The notes under the pieces are model-generated. The model did no database searches. It saw nothing but the letters and a program-made list of their open reading frames with translations, and was not told where the DNA came from. Positions 35,737 to 47,755 of a DNA stretch of 64,000 nucleotides are shown here, one piece after another. The translations under genes and the position numbers were made by a program. Every line of letters begins with the position of its first letter. Positions within the stretch are counted from its first letter, which is position 1. Source of the stretch: Annona cherimola (Eukaryota; Streptophyta; Magnoliopsida; Magnoliales; Annonaceae); NCBI GenBank assembly GCA_030490835.1, contig CM059975.1:15877579-15941578 (forward strand). Direction: 5' to 3'.

Positions 35737-36026
35737 GGGTATCTTTGGCTGTGTAAAAAATGTAAAGCTAAAATTTTTCAATATAAAACTTTTTTGCTTT
35801 TCTTAATTATTTTATTTTTTAATCATTTATTCATATTTTCCTGTACAATTATCGTACTTTTCAATTATTTTTACACAACTACCTATGCAACTGATCTATT
35901 TATTTTAACTTTATTCTTTTCATTCCTTGTTATTACTCATACCATATTACATTAATTTTTTTAATCCAAAATTTTTTATATAAAACACTTCTCATATAAA
36001 AGTTTTATAACTTCCTAAACACACTC
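35737..36026. mobile_element. Harbinger-like MITE, 290 bp, unit A only
   Basis: Ends GGGTATCTTTGG and CCTAAACACACTC are imperfect inverted repeats flanked by AAA (35734-35736 and 36027-36029). Unit B has the uninterrupted CACTCAAGTAAGC near 47225. The interior matches 9395-9686 (TATTTTAACTTTATTCT). Confidence 0.8.
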
Positions 36027-36169
36027 AAAGTAAGCAATCTTATTTTCATCTAGCTTACGAATAATATCATCAAAAAAAGGGACCCCAAGTAGTTTTTTAA
36101 GGGGGAAAAAAAAGCCAGGGACCCACAATGGCTCTCAAAGCTCCAAACGTAGGGTATCTCGTTTATAAC

Positions 36170-36300
36170 ATAGCTTCAAAGTATGAGTTCAAACCTTCCC
36201 AAGGGATTATGGATAAGGTGGGAGCTTAGTATCTCCGTGTGCCTGATTGTAATGTACAAAAATGATGAGATGTAATATTGTACCAGTAGAAAAAATGTAC
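36170..36300 (+). repeat. Unit A-only block with a tRNA-like B box
   Basis: About 125 bp absent from unit B (near 47325). It contains GAGTTCAAACCTTCC, a B-box-like motif, then GGGAGCTTAGTATCTCCGTG, which is reminiscent of Au-like SINE tails. A SINE fragment is a guess. Confidence 0.3.
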
Positions 36301-36402
36301 ATAATTGCAGATTAGCTTGTATGTTTCAGATATTTGCGAAATAGGCCTTGTAAATTTCGTAGTGTTCTGAAACTAAGAGGATTGATCATCCTATATAATA
36401 AA

Positions 36403-36760
36403 GAGCAGCGATCTTTTCAGATCGATTTGAAAAATCAGCGATTTTAGACCAGTCCAAAACTTATTTTGAAATTATTTTTATAAATATGTTAATCTAGTTG
36501 TATTTAATTTATAAATCAAGGTTTACCATTTTTAGATATGTGTATGTATTTATTTTGGATTTTGAAAAAATATAGCCTTATCTTTAAAAACTCAAAATAA
36601 ATATATACACATATAAAAAAATAGTAAAACTTAATTTATAAATTAAATACAACTGGAGTAACATGTTTATGAAAAAAATTTCAATTATTTTTTTTTTTTT
36701 TTTTTTTGGGAAAGTTCTGAAATCACTGGATTTCAGACTGGTTAGGAAAGATCATTTGGC
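36403..36760. mobile_element. Foldback MITE, 358 bp, TSD TATAATAAA
   Basis: Perfect 9-bp TSD (36394-36402 and 36761-36769). Unit B has the empty site (TATAATAATTAATAAAT near 47440). Ends GAGCAGCGATCTTTTC and GGAAAGATCATTTGGC are inverted. The inner arms match 40007-40421. Confidence 0.92.
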
Positions 36761-36769
36761 TATAATAAA

Positions 36770-37140
36770 TACTTAAGGCGCACGTGTTAAATTTGCAATG
36801 ATGAAAGGCGATATGGTCTATTTTGCAAGGGCATCCTTCGTGTTTATGTTGGGACATGGGAATTGGGAAGAATGCCTCCTATCCTGCCTTCGTCGTACAT
36901 CACGGGACAGAGACTTATCATCCACCGTACACTCGGCCAGGAATTTGCTTCATCTGGACGGTCTAGATTAAGGTGGGGCTCTATTGTTGGGTCTGTAGTC
37001 ATTAGGCCTTATACCCCTGCCGCACAGTCTTCCGCGGTAACCTTTGGGCATTTAGAGCATGCGAAAGCAGCTCTCAGATTAAAAGCTGGTTTCATGACAA
37101 ATAATTACAACAATGTTGTTTTTTCTATGTTTCTTTAAAA
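36770..37140. other. GC-richer flank conserved between units
   Basis: Contains GGGAAGAATGCC, CATCACGGGACAGAGACTTA and TCATCTGGACGGTC, all also at 47750-47940 in unit B. I recognise no coding family. In unit B about 230 GC-rich bases precede it that are missing here. Confidence 0.4.
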
Positions 37141-37554
37141 AAGGGAGAAGTGATTGCGTTGCAAGTGAAACTTTGCCCCTGAATTTTGTGATAAGGAAAG
37201 GCCCTCACTATATTTAATTCAACTTTTCGAAATTTGCATACTTAACAAGCAATACTGTTTGGATAATTTCCGTTGGGAACTGGGAAAATATAAGTTGGAA
37301 AGTTGGAGAAAATATTGGAAAGCAGAATAATAGAATCGACAGAGATAATGATGGGAAGTAATGAATGAACGTTGAATGTTAAATCTATTTCTTATAAAAA
37401 GTAGGAGATAGTTAATGAAAAAGATAAAATTGTTCGACAAATAAATAGTTAAGTAGCATATGGGAGCAGAAAAGTGAGAAAAATAAAGTCACTTATGGTG
37501 TTAGACCAAAAAGCTTTTTTTATTGTTTAAACCAACAAATCAAATGCAAACAAA

Positions 37555-37973
37555 GGTAGGATAACTTGCAAATATACTTATTTAGTGTTCGAAATTGTAT
37601 ACTATCCTATATAATTCACGTGCATTTGCAAATATATGATGCTGTCACAACACTATGATAAAGTAATTATACTTTTAAATATATACAAAATATGCTAGAT
37701 AATATGCAAATTTAGAAACTATTCATGTATATTTGCAATACCATCAAACAATAAAGTTATATTTATAAATTGTCATTTCTTATATATTTTCAATATGCAT
37801 TTTTAAAAATTAATAATTTTAGAATTATTTAAGTAGTTTTTAGTAGTGAAACTTCGGCAGGGTACCCTTGGTACCCACTGAACCGATTTTAATTTTTGAT
37901 AGGGTAGTGGAGTAAGGTAGAAAAAATTGTCCTTTTTCCATTTGTAAATTATTATTTTTTTTGTTATACAACA
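37555..37973. repeat. Left arm of a long inverted-repeat element, truncated at the duplication junction
   Basis: Matches 48420-48830 (GCAAATAT repeats, AATTATTTAAGTAGTTTTTAG, GGTACCCACTGAACC). Its partner right arm, present at about 49095-49510 after unit B, is missing because unit B begins at 37974. Confidence 0.65.
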
Positions 37974-38654
37974 TTTAATATCACACTCTCTAGTTGTGCT
38001 TTTCTCTAATAGTAATAATAATAATTCATGCCGTGATTTTATGCTATCTTAGAATGAAATCTGAGTATGAACTATGCCATCTATTCACACTATCATCAAT
38101 TGATGATATTTTTATTACTTCTTGACATCCAGATTGAAAGGTAGCTGATGCCCTTAATCAGATTTTGATTTCTGGAGCTGATCACCTCTCATTAGAGTTT
38201 GATTTAATATCGCACTCTGGTCATGCACTTCTTTGTTAATAATAATAATAACAACAACCACAACAACAACAATGACAATAATAAAAATAAAAAAAATAAC
38301 AATAATAATATAACACTTGGTCGAGATGATCTTTCATGAGTTGATGATGTGACTGGGTGACTTAAGTATGAAAACCTTCGATGAAGGAGCCACCCCAACT
38401 CAAATTCAATCATTTGATTAAAGCCTCCAGTGTCAAAATTCTGTCGCATTTTTATACTTGTTTTCTGAAACAGATCCCAGTCCTACTACTCATTTCCCCT
38501 GATGCTCCTCTTCATGCTTTGTGGAACACTGGCTGGTATTTTGATGATATCATTTCCAAAATGAGTTCATTTCTATAAAACCTCACTTATATATAATCCC
38601 ATCTATGTCTTGTATTGAGCATCATTTATATCATCATATAAATCCTATCATTTA

Positions 38655-39035
38655 TGTCGTATCATTATGCATGGTTCGTATTTATAAATGTGTAAATCAA
38701 TATAATAAAATGGTTTGATACTAAATATCAATTTTAAAGTTGTATTTTCAACATCTAAATCATATAAAATATCATTTGTATTGAATAAGTTATTCTATAA
38801 AGTATTGTTATATTTTATGCATACGTGAATGGATCTAAATATTGTTTATAATTTAATGAATATATATTTTTAAGCAAATATGGGTCATGTACATCTTTGA
38901 CTTAGATAAAATTTGATTTTTTAGCTAAACAAATGATGCAAAATATAATGAATAGAATGAATTTTTCATCAATCATCTAAGTGAGAAAATGGATGGGGTT
39001 ACATGAAACTGCTTTTCTCTAACCCGTTATATAGA
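38655..39035. mobile_element. Family-C MITE, unit B copy
   Basis: Corresponds to 26110-26510 in unit A, with the same interior and orientation. Confidence 0.55.
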
Positions 39036-39239
39036 AATGGGACTCTTCCAGAATTGGCAATTTAAATTGGGAATTTTCGAAGTTCAATATCTTCATTGAC
39101 AACAAAATTCATTGATAATGCATAGAGGAACCACATTACAAAGCAATGTGTGGGAATGCAATTATAGTCTAATTCAGTAAGTGCAGTCCAAAATTGCGAA
39201 ATTATGAGTAACGCATGGATCTTCGTGTGACTATTCTAA

Positions 39240-39425
39240 AATTGCCACTGATTTTAAAAAATTCAAAAAAATATCTACGAGTCTCCAAAAATGGTAAAAA
39301 TTAATACACTTGTTAAATACACTTAGATTAGCAGTTGTGTAAAAACAATTTTCAAAAAAAAAAAAGATGGATATTTGCACTCAGGTGGACTGAAGCTAAA
39401 TGCACCCGGGGAGCATAAAATTGGG
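39240..39425. mobile_element. Half of a foldback MITE (63397 type)
   Basis: Matches the right half of 63397-63747: CCACTGATTTT, CTCCAAAAATGGTAAAAA, GTTAAATACACTTAGATTA, GGTGGACT and a CCCGGGGAGCA end. The left half is absent, so it is truncated. Unit A lacks it. Confidence 0.6.
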
Positions 39426-40006
39426 GTCCTTATTTTTTTGCTCTATCATATAACAGAATCGTCATTTAAATTTTCTTCTTGATAGATTCGAGCGTTGGCA
39501 TGGCCTGCTGTTCTTGTTGGACTGGTTGCTCAAAGTGCTAGGTACTTTCCAATGCAACCGATTGGTTGTTTCTTATTCTTAATGTTTTTCGTTTATCTTT
39601 TAGATGGTAATTAATGTGGCAAGGTTTTACCTCTGGATGAAAGTACCTGCATATTTCATACCTACCTACTTGATCTATAAAGTCCATTAATTTGCATTTA
39701 TCATCCCTAACATTTTTCGACAATGTTCTTTGGCAATTTTTGTACAATCTTGTCAGGGAACAAGAATGTGAGCAATGCTGTCTGGGACCCATCTCTTGAA
39801 ATATCATGAGATGATTACTAAGTTGTAGTTGTTATATCTGTTGTTTATTATGGCCTTCCAAGTCATAAATCGTCTTTCACATGATGACAAAGTGGATAAG
39901 GTGAACAAAAAAAATAGAAAAAAGTGAAACCGATTGAGATGGTAATGATAATCAGATACTAATTATTGGAGCAAAGGTAACAGTGAATTTGAGGATAAAA
40001 TTGTAT

Positions 40007-40421
40007 GCCGAATGATCATTTACGACCGGTCGGAAATCCGGTGATTTCCGACCGGTCAAAAAATATATTTTTTTTAATTTTTTTTAAAAAATAATTTTAT
40101 AAACATGTTAATCTAGTTATATTTAATCTATAAATCAAGTTTTACCATTTTTGGATATGTATATATATTTATTTTGAATTTTTAAATACAGGGGTATTTA
40201 AGTCATTTTAAATATTCTTAAAATGACTTAAATACCCCTGTATTTAAAAATCCTAAATAAATATATATACATATCTAAAAATGATAAAACTTGGTTTATA
40301 GATTAAATATAACTAGATTAACATGTTTATAAAATTATTTTTAAAAAAAAAACAAAAAAAAATATTTTTTGACCGGTCGGAAATCACCGGATTTCCGACC
40401 GGTCGTAGAAGATGAGTGCTC
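40007..40421. mobile_element. Foldback MITE, 415 bp, TSD AAATTGTAT
   Basis: Perfect 9-bp TSD (39998-40006 and 40422-40430). Unit A has the empty site AAATCATAT near 27900. Each end carries a perfect 15-bp-stem palindrome, GACCGGTCGGAAATC plus 4-nt loop (40024-40057 and 40371-40404). The centre is a perfect 28-bp hairpin (40184-40211 with 40218-40245, loop ATATTC). There is no coding capacity. Confidence 0.95.
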
Positions 40422-43400
40422 AAATTGTATACCATGTTGATCTATTGAAATTTGAAAAATGTCATATGAGTGGTATATTAAAAAATTTGTTCATCAGAAA
40501 ATCTTTCCAATCAATCTGGTCTTATTTCATTCGTCTTGCAGTTTAGGAATGAAAGACTCCTGGGGACCTTTGAAGGCTTTGTTAGTTGCAACTCTGATAA
40601 ATGGATTTGGCGATATTGCACCCTGCAATTTCCTAGGCTGTGGAATAGCCGGCACTGATGGCATCACAGGTAGACTAGTTGTTATTAGCACTTCTAAGTT
40701 CATTCAGTATACTATTTGTGTCTGGTTATTCTTGATGATTCAAAACCTTCTGCACATTTCTTTAGTAGTATGTGCAATTCATGCTTGTAGTTTCTAGGTC
40801 ATTGCTGCTTTTATGATGGTCACGACATTGGACAGGACTGGTTTCTGTGCTTTTAATGTGTCTGTTTCATCTCTTGCTGCTCCAGTGTTTGTAACAACGA
40901 TATCAAAGGTCAGTATTTATTTTTGTTCTTCTATAATCCAAATGTGCATCATGTAACTCTTTTGAATTTAACTGAGGTATATTATATACAGGTGGCTTTC
41001 TACAGCCTTCTTACCTTTTTTTGTACTAGCATGGGGACACTAGCTCTTGCAGCACATCAGGTTTGGTTTGTTAACTTCTGCTGTTGGACCCCTTCAACTT
41101 TTGTGATAATTGTGCGCTTTTCTTGGCTTATACCTAATGTTCTTGTCCATGTGTACTGTATGGAGCGCGCCCCTCTCACAAACTGCCCAGTCCTTTATGC
41201 CAGAGTTGATATATGGAGTTAATCGTAATTAGATGAAGGCTGGGGATTTCTTGCTCAAATAATGTCAAGATTAATATCATATATGCTGTTCTAGCATGGC
41301 TTAAGTCAGTTACTTTATGATCTTCTGGTTAATGAATTTCCGAAGTACTCAGTATTAGAGTTGTGTGGTTAGTGGAATGCTGTAGGCAATAAATTTTCAG
41401 GCGGCTCAGGGTTCATCAAATCTTGATAGTTTTACAGTTGACCCACACCCCAAAAAATTAAAAAAGGTATTTAAAAGTGTTAATTAAGTCAATAGTCTGA
41501 TTGCATAACTAATACGTGTCGTAGTGCTATCAATAATGGAAGATATTTAATTTAATTTTTTTTTAATTTTTGGGAAATGCATGATTGAGTTTCATATGGG
41601 GGTGCTGTTGAAAGTGAAATATCTTAATTTTAAGTTCAGTCTTGTTGAGTCATAATCATATCATGTAGCCTGTTGATGAGGCTGGATGGCTCGGATTCAT
41701 ATTCCTAAATTTCCTGTCTTTTTTTCGGCCTAGCTCTTTTGTCCAGGTTTCCTTTATCACCAAGCTTAAGGCTCGAGTAGGAATTACAAAGTAGAAAGCA
41801 AATTCTTACAGAATCGTCTGTTATGAAGTATGGACCTGAGACAAGTACACAGTCAGGTGGACCATAGTCCCGGTGGCAGCGGCAGAAATACTGGCATTGC
41901 TCTTCATTGAGGCCATGGTCGAACAGGCATCATTAGCGACTGTTACGGACATTTCTGGAAGAGATTAAGGGAAGGTTTGGACGTGAAGAAGCTAGTGGAC
42001 AGTTATGGGCCAGCTGTATGATCTATAACTGACAAACAGCCTCACCACTGAGCTGTCAATAATGACAGGTGAAAGTCGATAAAAACTGATTGTAAGGAGG
42101 GAAAGGTCTGTCAAATGTCTAGTAACAGAATAATTGTATACACTGTAAAAGTTCCTTGAGCAAAAAAAAAAAAAAAAAATACAGGCATGAATGTAGATAG
42201 CTGGATTCCACCATCCTCCTCTCAGTTGAGCAAACTTCGAGGACTGGTCCTGTGAACATTCCTGTCTATAATTCATCTCTTTTAGTTTAGCTCGTGATTA
42301 CTCACACGTCGTGTACATTTCATAAATGAGTTATAGAAAAATATGGTCTTGTACAGGATTGTTAATCTCCTAGTGCTTGTTCTACATTTCGTGGTATTTC
42401 TGTCTGCTCAAGGAACCTGCCATGAGTCAATGCATTTGTTTCTGCAGTATTGAAAATTGAAAGATGCTGTGTTGATGGTTGCCCTAACAAAAACATGTTG
42501 ATATGTGAGGAACATTGCTTCTTCGTCTTTGGTAGTTTTCTCTAAAAATAATATGTCAATAAATAAATGCATTTAATCAAGAAATAACAGTTTCTAATTT
42601 TTTCATTAATACGTTTATCTGATAGCTTTGGATCTCAAACTTTTATCTGTTGATTTGAAATTTTGGTTTTACTGAGGTAGATGACACTTTAAGATAATAT
42701 GAAACGTTGTCTGTTTTACTCAGTTTCTTTTTACCTGATGTGCTAAGTTCTCTCTTTTCCTCTAATCCAGGCACGGATGCTACTGCAATCTCTTGTCATA
42801 ATTGGAGCATTAACTGGACTACTCGGAGTCATTGGATCCTTCATTCCATGGTACTTCCCATATCTATTTACAAATGATCATGAGGTTGTTGAAAAGGTCA
42901 GTTCTCATTTTTGGTATCTTCTTTATTCTAGTTAGATTCATCCTTTGCTTTCATTCATTTTCTTCATATCTGGCATCTTGTTTGTGCTTGTAGATGCACA
43001 GTGTTTTGCTTCTGTATTTTCTTGCCTTGATTGCGACACCCCCAACACACAGTCTTGAAGGGACACTGATGGTGTGTTTGAATTTCCATGTTGAAATACT
43101 TAATGAAATCCAGTAAGACCTTATGCTTTTATTTGCTACGCTCTTGACCAGACCTGAACAAAAATTTTGTAGACTTTAATCTCTACATGTTATCTTACTG
43201 TCAGATCTAACTAAAGCGTTTCAGCATTATGTAAAGATCAGAAACTTCTAGATTGATCTTGCTACTCTCCATTCGTTTCTCAAATTAGTGATGCTTGGTT
43301 TTGCGTTTACATAGGAGTAACAAAAACCTTGTTGCATGGTTCTGAATAGGGGCTCCCTCCAAACTTATACAATACAGGCATGTCATATTGGCACCGGACT

Positions 43401-43828
43401 ATATCGGCCTGTATCATATTATTTTTTAAAGTTTAACAATATGAACAAAATATTCAAAAAATTGTGAAATGCAACTATATATTGTTATTTTATCTTTAAC
43501 ACATATAAATAATGTCCTATAATTCCACTCTTTATCTAAAGTATCTGATTTATAGATGAAATAAAAGAAACCAGGTATTCTCAAGACACCACCTGATACA
43601 CCCCCATGTTGTGTATCAGGTATGGCCTATGCCTGGACGATATGGCCATATCGTACCAGTATCAGGCTATCAGCCGGTATTCAAAACCATGGTCGGTTGC
43701 TGCCTAATTGATTAGGCAGTACATTCCCATCTTGTATTGTAACTGAAGGCAGTTTATCTTAGATATATTTCAGTATGCTTGATAATACAAATGTTAACTT
43801 CTTTGCCTAAAATTTGATAAGCAATTTA

Positions 43829-44643
43829 TGTTGGGTTGGGTTTCCTCCGAATGTGGAGATGGCCCAAAGGATTTTTTAGTAATTTCACAGCACATACAAA
43901 AGGGTTAAGACAACTCTAGTCGTAATCTATATTATAATAAGAGAAGAGTGATCGGTGGTGTGTAAAAAGAAGAGTAGAGGTCCAGAAATCTTCAGGGGGC
44001 TGATCAGAGATCGATTCACCGTTGGATTGAGCTCAAACTTTGCAGGCGTGTTCACCACACTAGAATCTATATTCTGGACGGTGAAATTATCAATCGGAGT
44101 TCCCTGTTGTGACTTTTGTGGTTCCAAACAGAGCTGGACAGAAACAGGGAGGTGTCAAGCAGTTTTCTTCAAAGAGAGATATCTCTTTGATCTACCGTCC
44201 GATTGAGCTGATTTTTAGATAGAACCTTCTTCACTCTGGTTCTACGATCTAACCGTTGGGATCGTTGAACGGGAATCTCAGGAGAGAAATACACACCCAG
44301 AACAGAGGATTCGAGTTTGTGTAATCCTAACTCTCTTGTTCTTCTTATTGATTCTACATGTGTTGCCAAGATTAGTTAATCTTGAGATTGCTGTGTTATA
44401 TGCCTCTAGCTTAGCTAGAGAGAACATTGTGTATTCCCATTATATTTTTGATAGTGGAGATTTCGGAGGACCCGTGGTTTTTACTCCTCAAGTCGGGGAG
44501 GTTTTCCACGTAAAATTCTTGGTGTTCTTGTGATTGAACTTGTGGTTGTGTTTATTGCTGCTCTATTTAATTGCTTCCTATTAGGTTCACACAAGAGAGG
44601 ATAAATATTATTTATTGTTGTTTGAAGAGGTTTTATCCCAACA
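43829..44643. mobile_element. Solo LTR, 815 bp, TSD ATTTA
   Basis: Begins TGTTGGGTTGGG and ends TTATCCCAACA. Flanked by ATTTA (43824-43828 and 44644-44648). Unit A has the empty site AGCAATTTACCGTCC near 31835. No internal retrotransposon domain or second LTR is present, so it is a recombined solo LTR. It inserted after the duplication. Confidence 0.92.
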
Positions 44644-46032
44644 ATTTACTGTCCTTGTTTCTGATAAATTGATGATATTTGTAAACCATGCCTCAACCAT
44701 TTGAACTCTGAAGGATATGAGTGTCTTTCTGTCTTTCTGAAGCCAAAGAATTCCAGCGTAACTCAGCAGATGACTTCAGGGCTGATGTTGTGGACATAGT
44801 TGATTATAAACATTTAATTATGTCACATCATGTACAATCTATTGAACATTTATACAAGTGGCCAAAATTAGTATATTTGCATCTGAGATGCCTTATATTA
44901 AGGAATTACAATTTACAGACCCCCCTCATATTGCTGATGTTACCACTCTAATGTAGAGAAAAGTAAATGTGCTAAGCACTGTTTTTGTGATAATCTTTAA
45001 TAAATATGTCTTTATCTGGAAGTTCACATTCTTTTTTCCACTTTCAGGCTGGTAGAGATCTCAGATTTCTGAGTTTGTCAATGAGCGGGTGCTTCACACT
45101 TGGTGGGCTTTTACTAATGGTATGGATATGGAATATATTCCTTGGTTTCAGTATTTACGAATTCCCTCTCTAATGCATATAACTTGAATATAGTAAGAAC
45201 TTCTCTATGTCTAGACATAATAAAACTTTTAGGGTTTGCTAACCTTTCTTGTATGCAAACATTTCTTTGTTAGTCGTCTCTATTTACAAAGGACTATCTG
45301 TAAGTATAAGCTAAAATTGATTTTTTGGTTTTTCAGACTGTTTTACTTGTGGAATTGTTACGTAAGCGAAATCGAGAATGTAATGGGGATGTATGAGGGC
45401 AGAATTACTTTTAGCAGGAAAAGTTATCACAATCAATTAGAGGATGCACTCATTGCTTCATATGATAGATTCAAATGAGAATTTGGAGGAGAAAAGATTA
45501 ATTTCATTGTATTCAACACAATGGGAGGAAATAGATTCGTATATTTTATTCCTAAAAACTGCTAAAATTAAAAGGAAATTAATGGTGTTTCCTTGGTAAC
45601 GATGCCATCTACCTCTTTGTTGCTTGTCTTTCCCTGTTGGTGGCCTGCCTTCCAATTCTCCAGGTATTTGAGGAACCCACAAAGTCATAAACGAACTGTT
45701 TAAGGGATTTCCCTGTGTGAAGATTTGGTGCATGGGTCACCTGTCGAGCCTATAAAACAAACGATTTTAGCTATTAAAAATATCAAAACGTGGGCAGTTG
45801 TTTGGAAAACTCAAACTATCGATGGTTAAGATCCTGCAGTCGACTTGGCATTTCCATTGTGAGCAATCGAGTTCAGGTGAATCATTTGGCAATGAGATTA
45901 TCAGTTCTGATGACTTCTCCTCTTGTTCAGGCTCGGTTCTCTGTTGCTTTGAAACGACTTACATCTCAGGATGGCGTGCTATACTCGGATAAGTTCAACC
46001 AGGAGCAATTAAGCAAGTTGAAGGCTGCGTAG

Positions 46033-47519
46033 AGTTGATTCTTTGGAATTTACGAGGTAAATAGTTATAATTTTGAGGGGCAATTCCGCGTGATATTGCA
46101 ATCAAGTTGATTGATGGCTGAGAAAGCTTGCACTGCGAATTTCTCCTTGAGCTAAAATCAATAGTTCCTTCTGCCGGCTTTTGAGGTCATTAATGCTGAC
46201 TGAAGCACATCCGAACAAGTACAAGACAGAAGTCCAAACATCATAATTTTCTGTACTAATTTTTCATTACAAGGAATTGTATCCAACTCGATACCAGTAA
46301 AAATGACATCCTAATTCGACAAACACTTAAAATTATTATGGTTTTCCGTATAGGAAATTGGTTGCGTGAGATGAATGGAATTGCAAAGTGATTTCTGTTG
46401 TTGTACTTCAATTTGTTACGGACATGGATTAAATGGTGAGTGGAATGCTAATCAATAATTCACTCAGGAAGATGCAACAAATCTGATTCAAATTCCTTAC
46501 GCATGATTTGCTTTGATTAATTTACTTAATTGTTTTTCTAAGTGTATTAAACGATGCATATATTTACATCCCTATACTCACACAAGAAAACTCAATTTTT
46601 TATGAGAAAAAACTCCTTAATTGTTTATATATGATGTTATAATCGAAAATTTAAATATCTTTTTAGTTGTAATTAGGTGTAATCGAATTTAAAACCAACA
46701 TAATTAATTTAAAATAAATGTAAAGTATAAGTTTTAATAGCCCAAAGTATCAATCCTATTTATCAACTCAAAATCAAATCAAAATTTAAATTTAGATTCG
46801 GATTGTATAAATAAGCTTAAAGTTTGGATTGCCCCATGAGACCCTCAAAGGCCAGCTTATTAAGGCGTAGGTTGTCCCTCTAGATCCCAATCTTTTTATT
46901 GAGTGTTTGGCTAATCCATGTATTTATGTTTACATATCAAAATCCAGTGAAACTAAGTAAAATTTTTACATTTGTAGGAAGCTAAATAATTTAGCTTTCT
47001 GTTACGGGGATGATGTAACTAATTATAAATTGAGCCAAGACAGCAGAATCCTGGGCTTTGGTGACAAAGTCAAAATTTAGGAAGGATTCTATTTTTAATA
47101 AACGATTTCAACCTCTGATTATCTGACATTTGTGGAGATGGGGCCATTAGAATTTTTTTTTTTTTTTTGGCCATTTGTAAGTGGTAACCGTCCAATAATT
47201 CTCGGCCAGTCCTCTGGTCACCCACTCAAGTAAGCAATCCTATTTCTGTCTGGATTGGGAATAATATCATCCGAACAAAGAGGGACCCCCAGAGACTTTC
47301 GAAGCTCCAAATGTAGGATATTCACAAAATAGCTCAAGTAAGTGCACATAATTGCAGATTAGCTTGTATTTTCGGATATTTTCGGAATAGGCCTTGTAAA
47401 TTTCGTAGTATTCTGAAACTAAGACGTCCGATCATCCTGTATAATAATTAATAAATATTTGAGGCGCACGTGTTAAATTTGCAACGAGGCGAGGTGATAA
47501 GGTCTCTTTTGCAAATACG
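46033..47519. other. 3' flank of the MATE pseudogene
   Basis: Corresponds to 34021-36850 of unit A but lacks the three MITEs found there, so it preserves their empty sites. No gene was seen. Confidence 0.6.
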
Positions 47520-47755
47520 GGCCAATGCTTCTTTTTGGGAAGCGGGCGCCCGTGCATCTTGTAACACGCTGCCCGAATAGCTTTCTCTACCACTTTGAAA
47601 AGGTAAGAAGAGTGGTGGACGCGTGCAGCTGCAGCAGCGTGCCACGCATGGTTTCGATAGTTCACGAAACGCGCGCCTCTTACTGCGGCTGCTGCTGCTG
47701 CTGCTGCGTCATTCGTTCAATCACTGGTGCGGAGCAGCTGCGCAGGGGCATCTGG
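47520..47755. other. GC-rich block present only in unit B
   Basis: About 230 bp with GGGCGCCCG, GCAGCTGCAGCAGCG and a (GCT)n run near 47690-47706. Unit A goes directly from a diverged GGCATCCTTCG to GGGAAGAATGCC. The frames open across it have no recognisable domain. Confidence 0.5.

Larger units (their letters stand above)
25420..37973. repeat. Tandem duplication unit A (MATE exons 5-14 and 3' flank)
   Basis: From about 25420 to 37973 the sequence matches 37974 to about 49008 in the same order and orientation, in introns, exons and 3' flank alike. The junction reads TTTTTTGTTATACAAC then TTTAATATCACACTCTC, joining the centre of a long inverted-repeat element to the intron 4 triplet region. 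Indels between units mark later insertions and deletions. Confidence 0.88.
39486..46032 (+). pseudogene. Truncated MATE (DTX46/47-like) pseudogene
   Basis: Second copy of the MATE gene within unit B. Exon relics: 39486-39541 (exon 5), 40542-40669 (6), 40798-40908 (7), 40992-41060 (8), about 41150-41237 (9), 42771-42896 (10), 42994-43071 (11), 45048-45119 (12) and 45931-46032 (14). Exons 1-4 (start codon, transit peptide, first helices) lie outside the duplicated segment. Exon 6 has lost 11 bases (frameshift) and exon 7 has lost 27 bases. Exon 9 lacks its acceptor and has a TAG codon in place of Leu in NRNLMK. Exon 13 was deleted along with 781 bp. Exons 10, 11, 12 and 14 remain open. Intron 11 carries a solo LTR. 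It cannot make a transporter. Confidence 0.92.

Noticed and set aside
38204..38449. Open frame with a poly-leucine stretch
   Set aside because: Created by AAT/AAC triplet repeats read in reverse; lies in duplicated intron sequence.
40007..40421. Hairpin as a microRNA gene
   Set aside because: Perfect 9-bp TSD, empty site in unit A and many relatives show it is a transposon; processing into a miRNA cannot be judged from sequence.
39486..46032. Second functional MATE transporter
   Set aside because: Lacks exons 1-4 and 13, has a frameshift in exon 6, and a stop and lost acceptor at exon 9.
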